In this document: in pieces, positions 1-5,814 of the stretch
Layout: each line of letters opens with the position of its first letter
How positions within the stretch are numbered: the first letter of the stretch is position 1
DNA from: Rubrivivax sp.
Lineage (GTDB): Bacteria; Pseudomonadota; Gammaproteobacteria; Burkholderiales; Burkholderiaceae_C
Direction of reading: 5' to 3'
Assembly (NCBI GenBank): GCA_027484885.1
Contig: JAIXSD010000572.1
Coordinates: 1 to 11,353 of the forward strand
Length of the DNA: 11,353 nt
Made by a program: the position numbers and the translations under genes
The notes under the pieces: generated by a model
What the model saw: only the letters and a program-made list of their open reading frames with translations
Databases searched by the model: none
What the model was told of the DNA's origin: nothing

Positions 1-714
1 GTGTTCGAAGACACCCGCAGCATCCTGGAGCCCGCCGGCGCCCTGGGCGTGGCCGCCGTCAAGCAGTACACGGCCACCCACGGCTGCAAGGGCCAGACCT
101 TCATCGCCATCACCTGCGGAGCCAATATGAACTTCGACCGCCTGCGCTTCGTCGCCGAGCGGGCCGAGGTGGGCGAGCACCGCGAGGCGCTGTTTGCCGT
201 CACCATCCCCGAGGAGCGCGGCAGCTTCAAGCGCTTCTGCGAACTGCTGGGCCCGCGCAGCGTGACCGAGTTCAACTACCGCATCTCGGATTCGGCCCAG
301 GCCCACATCCTGGTCGGCGTGGCCACACAAAAGCGCGAGGAGGCAGCCAAGCTGGCCCGCGCCTTCGCCAAGGGTGGTTTCGAAGCCCTGGACCTGAGCG
401 ACAACGAGCTGGCCAAGCAGCATCTGCGGCACATGGTCGGCGGCCGCTCCGAGCTGGCGCGCAACGAGCGGCTCTACCGATTCATCTTCCCCGAGCGCCC
501 CGGCGCCCTGATGCGCTTTCTGTCCACCATGCACCCGGACTGGAACATCAGCCTCTTCCACTACCGCAACCAGGGGGCCGACTACGGCCGCATCCTGGTC
601 GGCATCCAGGTGCCGCGCGGCGACAATGCGGCGCTGCGCGACTTCCTGGCTTCGCTGAACTACCCTTTCGAAGACGAGAGCAACAACCCGGTCTACCAGC
701 TCTTCCTGCGCTGA
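1..714 (+). CDS. ilvA: Threonine deaminase (biosynthetic), C-terminal part; 5' end outside window
   Basis: IlvA is a PLP enzyme that converts threonine to 2-oxobutanoate and ammonia, the first committed step of isoleucine synthesis, in the cytoplasm. The window starts inside the gene. The first codon (GTG) is almost certainly an internal valine, because the motif around it (FEDTRSILEPAGALG) is the conserved late part of the catalytic domain. Of the usual ~500 residues, 237 are visible. The end of the PLP domain runs to about residue 45 (ending near TCGANMNFDRLRFV). Two ACT-like regulatory domains follow, at about 57-135 (ALFAVTIPEERGSFKRFC) and 152-237 (LYRFIFPERPGALMRFL, then HYRNQGADYGRILVGIQVP). 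These domains bind isoleucine and valine in the known enzymes. The presence of two ACT-like domains argues for the biosynthetic type over the short catabolic TdcB. The gene ends cleanly at TGA 712-714, and the downstream neighbour is not coupled to it. Confidence 0.95.
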   Translation: MFEDTRSILEPAGALGVAAVKQYTATHGCKGQTFIAITCGANMNFDRLRFVAERAEVGEHREALFAVTIPEERGSFKRFCELLGPRSVTEFNYRISDSAQAHILVGVATQKREEAAKLARAFAKGGFEALDLSDNELAKQHLRHMVGGRSELARNERLYRFIFPERPGALMRFLSTMHPDWNISLFHYRNQGADYGRILVGIQVPRGDNAALRDFLASLNYPFEDESNNPVYQLFLR

Positions 715-841
715 GGCGAAGCCAGACCACACCCGGCCCAGGCGCCCCAAAAAGGCGCAGGGCAAGTGCGGATGCGCCGGCCGGCCCGCAGGCCCGACAA
801 TCCAGCGCCCGCACCCGCCCCGGGTGAGCTGAACACTGCCC
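715..841 (+). promoter_or_regulatory. Spacer between ilvA and the CobT-like gene; weak terminator and promoter candidates
   Basis: This 127-nt spacer has no ORF worth calling. A short inverted repeat (GCGCC 742-746, GGCGC 754-758, 7-nt A-rich loop) could form a 5-bp hairpin just after ilvA, but no T-run follows, so it is at best a weak terminator. GACAAT at 796-801 resembles a -10 box (4 of 6 matches), but no -35 box is visible at 16-18 nt upstream. The spacing does suggest that the next gene has its own transcript. This reading is inference and is weak. Confidence 0.25.
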
Positions 842-1945
842 ATGTCCCTGAACCAGTCCCTGATCTCGCCCACCGCCAATCCCGAGCTGGAAAAGGCCTT
901 GCGCGACCGCGTCGACCGGCATGCCGCCATTGCCGGCGGCCTGGGCGAGCTGGAGCCCTTGGCGGTGCGCTTGGGCCTGGTGCAAAACTCGCTGACCCCG
1001 CGCTTCCGCGACCCGGTGCTGGCCTTGTTCGCGGCCGACCATGGCCTGGTGGTCGATCGCATCGGCCAGCAATGGGGCCGCAGCACGCGCGAACAGGCCC
1101 AGCTGGCCCTGCAGAACCGCCTGCCGGTTTCGGTGTTCGCGCGCTTGCAAGGCCTGCAGCTGGCCGTGGTCGACTGCGGCATTGCCGAATCGCTGCCGCC
1201 CCATGCCCGGCTGATGGCGCGCAAGATCGCCCATGGCACCCGCAACACCCGCACCGGCCCGGCCATGACGCTGGAGCAAGCCCATGCCGGTGTGCGCGTG
1301 GGCATGGAAATCTCGGACAACTTGCCCGGCAATGTGCTGGCCTGCGCCAGCATGGGCCAGGGCTCGGCGGAAAGTGCCGCCCTGGTGTTGTCGCGGCTGA
1401 TGGACCTGCCAGTGCGCGAGTTCGTGGTCTCCGGCCCCGACATGCGCCAGGACGAGCTCAACCACATCCTCGGCGTGCTCCATGCCGCGCAGGCGCGGCA
1501 CCGTGAGGTCAGCGATCCGATGGAGGTGCTGGCGGCCTTCGGTGGCTTCGAGCTGGCGGTGATGATGGGCGCCATGCTGGTGGCCGCCTCCAAACGCCAC
1601 CTGATCATCGTCGACGGCAGCACCGCCTGCGCCGCCCTCAAGCTGGCCGCACGCATTGCAGCGCCGGTGACCGATTACGCCGTGTTCTGCCGCAGCCATG
1701 TGCACCGCGGCCTGGACGAAGCCCTGGCCACCTTCCATGCCTCGGCCCTGCTGGAACTAGGCATGGACAGCGCCGATGGCACCGGTGCCACCCTGGCCTG
1801 GCCCATGATCCGCGCTGCGGCCGCCCTGCTGACCGATCTGCACGATCTGGCCGAGGCACGACCGCCCAACACCGGCAGCGGCGTCGATTCCTTGAGCGGT
1901 GGCGTCTACCGCGACAGCGGCGGCGATCCGCGCCTCAGCGCGTGA
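842..1945 (+). CDS. CobT-family phosphoribosyltransferase homologue with altered active site
   Basis: This 367-residue protein aligns along its whole length with CobT (nicotinate-nucleotide:dimethylbenzimidazole phosphoribosyltransferase, usually ~350 aa), which makes alpha-ribazole phosphate for the lower ligand of cobalamin. Seen in the sequence: LFAADHG at 62-68, VVDCGI at 109-114, GTRNTRTGPAMT at 132-143, FGGFELAVMMGAML at 233-246, and LELGMDSADGTGATLA at 304-319. Key CobT positions differ. The GEMGIGNTT loop, which carries a catalytic glutamate, reads ASMGQGSAE here (Ser170 in place of Glu). The GEGTGA motif, which carries the proposed catalytic base (Glu317 in the Salmonella enzyme, from memory), reads ADGTGA (Asp312). 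The SAYPQEVT base-pocket motif is GQQWGRST, and GHRSAEPGH is CRSHVHRGL. No cobalamin gene lies nearby. The fold assignment is solid, but the reaction is not: it may be a CobT paralogue with another base or donor, or an inactive one. I therefore give no gene symbol. A weak ribosome site (GGTGAG 823-828) lies 13 nt before the ATG. Confidence 0.85.
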   Translation: MSLNQSLISPTANPELEKALRDRVDRHAAIAGGLGELEPLAVRLGLVQNSLTPRFRDPVLALFAADHGLVVDRIGQQWGRSTREQAQLALQNRLPVSVFARLQGLQLAVVDCGIAESLPPHARLMARKIAHGTRNTRTGPAMTLEQAHAGVRVGMEISDNLPGNVLACASMGQGSAESAALVLSRLMDLPVREFVVSGPDMRQDELNHILGVLHAAQARHREVSDPMEVLAAFGGFELAVMMGAMLVAASKRHLIIVDGSTACAALKLAARIAAPVTDYAVFCRSHVHRGLDEALATFHASALLELGMDSADGTGATLAWPMIRAAAALLTDLHDLAEARPPNTGSGVDSLSGGVYRDSGGDPRLSA

Positions 1946-1950
1946 TGGTG

Positions 1951-1975
1951 TGAGCCCGCCGGTGGCCGGCGCTCA
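1951..1975. terminator. GC-rich hairpin between convergent genes, candidate bidirectional terminator
   Basis: Outer arms TGAGC (1951-1955) and GCTCA (1971-1975) and inner arms GCCGG (1958-1962) and CCGGC (1966-1970) pair perfectly. They leave a 3-nt loop (TGG) and a 2-nt bulge (CC 1956-1957), giving ten base pairs. The hairpin sits six bases past the stop of the CobT-like gene and includes the stop codon of gspC on the other strand. As a symmetric structure it would form in both transcripts. No T-run follows on either side, so a classic intrinsic terminator is not proven. It could instead protect 3' ends or slow polymerase for Rho. Confidence 0.5.
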
Positions 1976-2584
1976 GCGCGTCGGCAGGCCGTTGGCGTCC
2001 ACGCCGCCCGGCTGCGGCAAAGGCTGCGGCGAGCCCGGGGGCGGCAAAGTGGGCCGGTACGGCGGCTGGCCTGGCGCAGCGCCTTCGCCCATGACATGGG
2101 GCTGACCACCGAGCACGGTCGGCGACACCTGGGCTGTTGGCAGGCTGCCGGTCGCGGCCGGCAGCGGCGGCGCCAGATTCAAAGTCAGTGTGACCGCGCC
2201 GCCTTGACCGAGTTGGGCCGAACGGGCATCGACCGAGAGCAAGCGCAACTCCCCCTCCAGCACCGCGCCGATGCGCACCGTGCGCGGCACGCCGTCCACG
2301 GCGATCAGGGCCACACCCTCACCGGCCTGGCTGGCTTGCAGATTCTTGGGTGCCACCACGCCAAGCAGGCTGAAGCGGCTCTCGGCCACGGGTGGCGCTT
2401 CGGCCGCTGCCACCGGGGCGGCACCGAGCAGGCGGGTCAGGTCCGCGCTCGCGCTGCGCTGCTCGACCACAGCCAGCGCATGCGCCGGCGCCGACAAGGG
2501 TTTTGCCATCAGCTGGATCAGCCAATAGACCGCGGCGCAAGCCAGCAAACCCCAGACCAGAAAAGCCATCATTCGTGCAAGCAT
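1973..2584 (-). CDS. gspC: Type II secretion system protein GspC (short form)
   Basis: GspC is the inner-membrane protein that links the platform (GspL/GspM) to the periplasmic N0 domain of the secretin GspD. The 203-residue product has a short cytoplasmic start, one membrane helix at about residues 6-26 (MAFLVWGLLACAAVYWLIQL), and a linker. The conserved homology region follows at about 69-137 (SRFSLLGVVAPK, then GVALIAVDGVPRTVRIGAVLEGELRLLSVD). The tail from 138 to 203 is rich in proline and glycine. There is no PDZ domain or C-terminal coiled coil, unlike the classical ~270-300 residue forms. I chose the ATG at 2584 because the protein then begins like other GspCs (MLARMMAFLVW). An upstream in-frame ATG at 2686 would add 34 residues of un-GspC-like sequence and would overlap the divergent gspG start. 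No Shine-Dalgarno precedes 2584. The gene points away from the rest of the operon. Confidence 0.88.
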   Translation of the reverse strand: MLARMMAFLVWGLLACAAVYWLIQLMAKPLSAPAHALAVVEQRSASADLTRLLGAAPVAAAEAPPVAESRFSLLGVVAPKNLQASQAGEGVALIAVDGVPRTVRIGAVLEGELRLLSVDARSAQLGQGGAVTLTLNLAPPLPAATGSLPTAQVSPTVLGGQPHVMGEGAAPGQPPYRPTLPPPGSPQPLPQPGGVDANGLPTR

Positions 2585-2676
2585 GAGGCGATTATGATTC
2601 AAGCGCTTTGACGAGCCGAGGCCCCGCGCCCCGGTGCTAACCCTTCTCTTCACCACGCAGCCCGTCACGTTCACAC
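2585..2676. promoter_or_regulatory. Divergent gspC/gspG promoter region
   Basis: These 92 nt lie between the start codons of gspC (minus) and gspG (plus), so promoters for both transcripts are expected here. Visible elements are a -10-like CATAAT on the minus strand (2596 down to 2591, 5 of 6 matches to TATAAT) ending only six bases before the gspC ATG; a -35-like TTGACG on the plus strand at 2608-2613, with no good -10 at the right distance; and an 8-bp palindrome AAGCGCTT at 2601-2608 between them, a possible operator. Neither gene has a recognisable Shine-Dalgarno sequence. The role is inferred from gene orientation; the individual boxes are tentative. Confidence 0.5.
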
Positions 2677-3108
2677 ATGAATACAACGAACTCTCGCCGC
2701 CTCGCCCGGGGCTTCACCCTGATCGAGATCATGGTCGTGTTCCTCATCATCGGGCTGATGGGCGCCCTGATCGTGCCCAATGTGATGGACCGCCTGCATG
2801 AAGCCAAGGTCACGGCGGCGCGCGCCACCATCAACGATCTGATGCAGCAGCTCAAGCTCTACAAGATCGACAACGGCCGTTACCCCAGCGGCGAACAAGG
2901 CCTGGAATCCCTGGTGCGCAAGCCCACCACCGGCACGCCGCCGGCCAACTGGAAGCCCTACATCGACAAGCTGCCGCTCGATCCCTGGAAGAACCCCTAC
3001 CAGTACGCCAACCCCGGCGTGAAGAACGAGATCGACATCTACAGCTTCGGCGCTGACGGCCGCCCGGGTGGCGAAGGCAATGACGCCGACATCGGCTCCT
3101 GGCAGTAA
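2677..3108 (+). CDS. gspG: Type II secretion major pseudopilin GspG
   Basis: GspG is the main subunit of the periplasmic pseudopilus that pushes folded substrates through the secretin. The 143-residue precursor has an 11-residue basic leader ending in RG, then FTLIE. Prepilin peptidase (GspO/PilD) should cut after Gly12, leaving Phe13 at +1 and Glu17 at +5. The hydrophobic helix spans about 13-36. The family core is intact: NGRYPSGEQGLESLV (67-81), then LPLDPWKNPYQY (99-110) and DIYSFGADGRPGGEGNDADI (120-139), the acidic C-terminal loop that binds calcium in known GspGs. Length is normal. It is the first gene of the plus-strand operon and is read from the divergent spacer. No ribosome site is seen before the ATG (the upstream bases are TTCACAC). 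Its stop codon is overlapped by gspH. Confidence 0.97.
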   Translation: MNTTNSRRLARGFTLIEIMVVFLIIGLMGALIVPNVMDRLHEAKVTAARATINDLMQQLKLYKIDNGRYPSGEQGLESLVRKPTTGTPPANWKPYIDKLPLDPWKNPYQYANPGVKNEIDIYSFGADGRPGGEGNDADIGSWQ

Positions 3109-3565
3109 GCAGCCCCACTTGCGCACCCGGCTGCAGCGCGGCTTCACGCTGATCGAGTTGCTGGTGGTGGTGGCCATGGTGGCCATCGCCTCAGCCGCCG
3201 TCAGCATGGCCGTGCGCGACCCGGCCGAGGCCCAGCTCGAACGCGAAGCCGAGCGCCTGGTGGCCCTGTTTGAAACCGCGCGGGCCGAGAGCCGCGCCGC
3301 CGGCATTGATGTGCAATGGGCGCCCCTGCAGCAGGACGCGCGCGACCATTTCCGCTTTGCCGGCCTGCCCCCCACCATCCAGCTGCCGCGGCGTTGGCTG
3401 GGCGAAGGCGTGGCGGTGCAGATCGCCAATGCCCGCAGCGTGCGCCTGGGCCCCGAGCCCATGATCGGGCCGCAGCAGCTGCTGCTGACCTTGGGCTCCA
3501 AACGCCTGCTGCTGAGCACCGATGGCTTGGCGCCCTTCACCGTCAGCCCGGCACCGGCGCCATGA
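3080..3565 (+). CDS. gspH: Type II secretion minor pseudopilin GspH
   Basis: GspH is a minor pseudopilin of the pseudopilus. The cleavage motif QRGFTLIELLVV is clear (cut after Gly21 when starting at 3080; Glu26 at +5), followed by a hydrophobic helix (about 22-45) and a ~115-residue globular domain weakly conserved in the family (AERLVALFETARAESRAAGIDVQW is typical). The start is uncertain. ATG 3080 gives a 161-residue protein whose 29-nt overlap with gspG implies coupling. GTG 3068 would add four residues. TTG 3119, just after the gspG stop, would give a more usual leader of only eight residues. A purine stretch (GAAGG 3073-3077) is too close to 3080 to be a normal ribosome site. The end overlaps gspI by four bases (ATGA). 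Confidence 0.92.
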   Translation: MTPTSAPGSKQPHLRTRLQRGFTLIELLVVVAMVAIASAAVSMAVRDPAEAQLEREAERLVALFETARAESRAAGIDVQWAPLQQDARDHFRFAGLPPTIQLPRRWLGEGVAVQIANARSVRLGPEPMIGPQQLLLTLGSKRLLLSTDGLAPFTVSPAPAP

Positions 3566-3939
3566 AGCAGCGCCTGCAGCCCAAGCCCAGCGCTGGCTTC
3601 ACCCTGATCGAGGTGATGGTGGCCCTGGTCATCGTCGCCATCACCCTGGCAGCCGGCGTCAAGGCCGCCGGTGCGCTGACCGACAACGCCAGCCGCCTGC
3701 GCGAGATGAGCGCGGCCCAGTGGTGTGCCGAGAACCAGCTGACCGAGCTGCGCTTGGGCAAGCAGTTCCCCGGCATCGGCGACAGCGAGTTTTCCTGCGA
3801 ACAGTTCGGCCAGAGCTACCGCGGCCGCCTGGTCGTGCGGCCCACGCCCAACCCCAATTTCCGCCGCGTCGATGCCCTGGTCAGCGCCGATGGCGAGCAC
3901 AACCTGCTGACCATCTCCACCATCATGGGGCGCTTCTGA
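3562..3939 (+). CDS. gspI: Type II secretion minor pseudopilin GspI
   Basis: GspI is a minor pseudopilin that forms the tip complex with GspJ and GspK and starts pseudopilus assembly. The 125-residue precursor has a basic leader, then AGFTLIEVMVALVIVAITLA; cleavage is expected after Gly12 with Glu17 at +5. The family signature AAQWCAENQLTELRLG lies at about 51-66. Cys55 and Cys79 (FSCEQF) could form a disulfide in the periplasm. Length is normal. Start ATG 3562 overlaps the gspH stop (ATGA), and the TGA at 3937-3939 shares its last base with the gspJ ATG. Translational coupling is therefore likely on both sides. Confidence 0.96.
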   Translation: MKQRLQPKPSAGFTLIEVMVALVIVAITLAAGVKAAGALTDNASRLREMSAAQWCAENQLTELRLGKQFPGIGDSEFSCEQFGQSYRGRLVVRPTPNPNFRRVDALVSADGEHNLLTISTIMGRF

Positions 3940-4652
3940 TGCCAGGCCTGACGCCAAAGCCGAGCGCACGCGGATTCACCCTGGTCGAGGTCATGGTCGC
4001 CCTCTTGATCATGAGCCTGATGTCGGTGATGGCCTGGAGCGGCATCAACAGCTTGCTCAAAAGCCGCGAGATCGCCCAGGCCCACCTCGACCACAGCGCC
4101 CGCCTGCAAACCGTGATGGCGCAGTGGGAGGCCGATCTGCGCGCCGTGCAGGACAGCGGCGCCGCACCGGCCCTGGCCTTCGACGGCGCTGCCCTGCGCC
4201 TGACCCGCCAGCAGCCCCTGGGCATGCAGGTGGTGGTGTGGAGCTTGCGCGAGGGCCGCCTGCTGCGCTGGGAAGGCCCGGTGGTGCAGAGCAGCACCGA
4301 GCTCAGCGACAGCTTCGAGCGCAGCGCGCGCCTGCAGCCGCAAGACCGCGGCCAGCTGCGCGCCCTCGAGGGCGTCGGCGGCTGGCAGCTGTATTTCTAC
4401 CGCGGCAACGGCTGGAGCAATGCCCAATCCAGCGACGACCTCAGCAACGAGGCCGCGCCGCCGATCGCGCCGCCAGCCTCGGGGAACGGCAATGGCAAAG
4501 GTGAGGGCAAGGGCGAGGGCGCCAACAAGGATGACAGCGGCCCCAAGCGCCAGGTCCTGCCCAGCGGCGTGCGCGTGGTGCTGGACTTCGCGCCCGACAG
4601 CGGTTTCAACGGCAAGCTGACCCGCCAAATCATCCTGGGGCCGCAGTCATGA
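3939..4652 (+). CDS. gspJ: Type II secretion minor pseudopilin GspJ with low-complexity insertion
   Basis: GspJ is a minor pseudopilin of the GspI-J-K tip complex. The 237-residue precursor starts with a short leader and RGFTLVEVMVALLIMSLMSV; cleavage is expected after Gly12 and Glu17 is at +5. Typical features follow: MAWSGINSLL, a helix with LQTVMAQWEADLR, and beta-rich sequence (VVVWSLREGRLLRWEGP, WQLYFYRGNGWS). Residues ~171-202 are an unusual hydrophilic stretch (Pro/Ala, then repeated Gly-Asn, Gly-Lys, Gly-Glu pairs, then KDD). It sits just before the final conserved strand (LPSGVRVVLDF) and makes the protein somewhat longer than usual. GGGG at 3927-3930 is a possible ribosome site 8 nt before the start. 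The end overlaps gspK by four bases. Confidence 0.95.
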   Translation: MPGLTPKPSARGFTLVEVMVALLIMSLMSVMAWSGINSLLKSREIAQAHLDHSARLQTVMAQWEADLRAVQDSGAAPALAFDGAALRLTRQQPLGMQVVVWSLREGRLLRWEGPVVQSSTELSDSFERSARLQPQDRGQLRALEGVGGWQLYFYRGNGWSNAQSSDDLSNEAAPPIAPPASGNGNGKGEGKGEGANKDDSGPKRQVLPSGVRVVLDFAPDSGFNGKLTRQIILGPQS

Positions 4653-5650
4653 GCCGCACCCGGACGACGGGGCAGCGCGGCGCCGCCCTGCTGACCGCCA
4701 TGCTGATCGTGGCCCTGGTGGCCAGCCTAGCCTCGGCCATGGTCTGGCGCCAGTACCGCGCGGTGCAGATCGAGGCGGCCGAGCGCGCCCGCGCACAGTC
4801 GGCCTGGATTCTGCAAGGCGTGCTCGACTGGGCCCGCCTGATCCTGCGCGAGGACGCACGCGCCAACCTCAACGAGCCGGTCGACCACCTGGGCGAGGTC
4901 TGGGCCGTGCCCCTGGCCGAGGCCCGCCTGTCCACCTTTCTGGCGGCCGATGCCAACAATGCCGAGGACAGCGGCCCCGAAGCCTTTCTCTCCGGCAGCC
5001 TGCACGACGCCCAAGCCCAGTACAACCTGCGCCACCTGCTCGGCGGAAACGAAGTGCCGGCGCAGGAACAGCGGGTGCTGGAGCGCTTGTGCGACAACGT
5101 CGGTGCCCCGCCCGGCACGGCGCAGACCCTGATCCGCAAGCTGCGCCTGGCGGCCGAGGCCGGCAGCAAGGACGCCAGCAAAACCGGCAGCGCTGACAGC
5201 AAAAACCCACCGCTGCCGCCGCGCAACCTCGACCAGCTGGCCTGGTTTGGCCTGACGCCGGAAACCATCGAACGCCTGCGCCCGGTGCTGACCCTGCTGC
5301 CCCAGAACACGCCCGTCAATCTGAACACCGCGCCGCGCGAGGTGATCGCCGCCCTGTTCGACGGCATGGACCTGGCCTCGGCCGAGCGCCTGGTGCGCAG
5401 CCGCCAGAGCCAGCCGCTGAAAAAGGTGCAGGACGCCAGCAGCTTTTTCCCCGGCACCGTGACGCTGAGCTCGGAGCGGGTCGATGTGAAGTCGTCCTAC
5501 TTCCTGGTCAGAGGCCGACTGCGACTGGACGAACGGGTGCTGGAAGAGCGCGCCCTGGTGCAGCGGCGCAATCTGGACATGCTGGTGGTCGAGCGGCAGC
5601 GCGTCAACCAGGTGACCTCGGCCGCCACACCGCCGGGCCGTGGCACCTGA
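4649..5650 (+). CDS. gspK: Type II secretion minor pseudopilin GspK
   Basis: GspK is the large minor pseudopilin that caps the pseudopilus tip. The 333-residue precursor has a basic leader and QRGAALLTAMLIVALVASLA, with expected cleavage after Gly11. Position +5 is Thr16 rather than glutamate; absence of Glu5 is a known trait of GspK, so this is normal. Family motifs are LDWARLILRED (59-69), FLSGSLHDAQAQYNLRHL (113-130), PPRNLDQLAWFGL (190-202) and the helix-hairpin-helix-like TPVNLNTAPREVIAALF (221-237). A soluble linker rich in Lys/Ser/Asp (about 171-186) lies in the middle. GGGG 4637-4640 precedes the start by 8 nt. It is the last gene of the tightly coupled first block; gspL follows only after a 164-nt gap. 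Confidence 0.96.
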   Translation: MSRTRTTGQRGAALLTAMLIVALVASLASAMVWRQYRAVQIEAAERARAQSAWILQGVLDWARLILREDARANLNEPVDHLGEVWAVPLAEARLSTFLAADANNAEDSGPEAFLSGSLHDAQAQYNLRHLLGGNEVPAQEQRVLERLCDNVGAPPGTAQTLIRKLRLAAEAGSKDASKTGSADSKNPPLPPRNLDQLAWFGLTPETIERLRPVLTLLPQNTPVNLNTAPREVIAALFDGMDLASAERLVRSRQSQPLKKVQDASSFFPGTVTLSSERVDVKSSYFLVRGRLRLDERVLEERALVQRRNLDMLVVERQRVNQVTSAATPPGRGT

Positions 5651-5814
5651 GGGCGCCGAAAACACCGCGCTTGGAATCTGTCAGAGCCTGTTTTCCTGGC
5701 CCGATAGACGCAGGCCTCAGAACCTCAGGTTTTATAGAGATAAGCGCTAACTGATTGATTCCACATGATCCCGCAAAATACGCCACCTAGAATGCGCCAG
5801 GCCATCCTGACTCC
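5651..5814 (+). promoter_or_regulatory. gspK-gspL intergenic gap, possible internal promoter
   Basis: This is the only real gap inside the operon (164 nt), and part of it is clearly richer in A+T than its surroundings (5721-5780). Seen: a perfect 8-bp inverted repeat ACCTGAGG (5645-5652, covering the gspK stop) and CCTCAGGT (5723-5730); a tandem CCTCAG AA CCTCAG at 5715-5728; TTGATT at 5755-5760; and a -10-like TAGAAT at 5788-5793 (5 of 6 matches) about 21 nt before the gspL start. TTGATT and TAGAAT are 27 nt apart, too far for a normal sigma-70 pair. No Shine-Dalgarno precedes gspL. An internal promoter or an RNA fold is plausible but unproven. No ORF is supported in the gap. Confidence 0.35.

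Noticed and set aside
1..3. GTG at the first base as a start codon
   Set aside because: The residues from here on match the middle of threonine deaminase, so the gene begins before the window and this GTG is an internal valine.
742..758. Intrinsic terminator after ilvA
   Set aside because: Only a 5-bp stem with a 7-nt loop and no T-run; too weak to call as a terminator, so it is noted only within the spacer entry.
2585..2686. Longer gspC starting at ATG 2686
   Set aside because: The added 34 residues do not look like GspC, would cross the divergent gspG start, and remove any room for a gspG promoter.
4663..4710. GspK missing the conserved glutamate at position +5 as a defect
   Set aside because: Lack of Glu5 is the known normal state of GspK, so it is not a mutation.
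5697..5712. Sigma-54 promoter-like TGGC(N10)GC in the gspK-gspL gap
   Set aside because: The GG and GC spacing fits, but the -12 element reads ACGC instead of TTGC. In DNA this rich in G and C the core pattern is expected often by chance.
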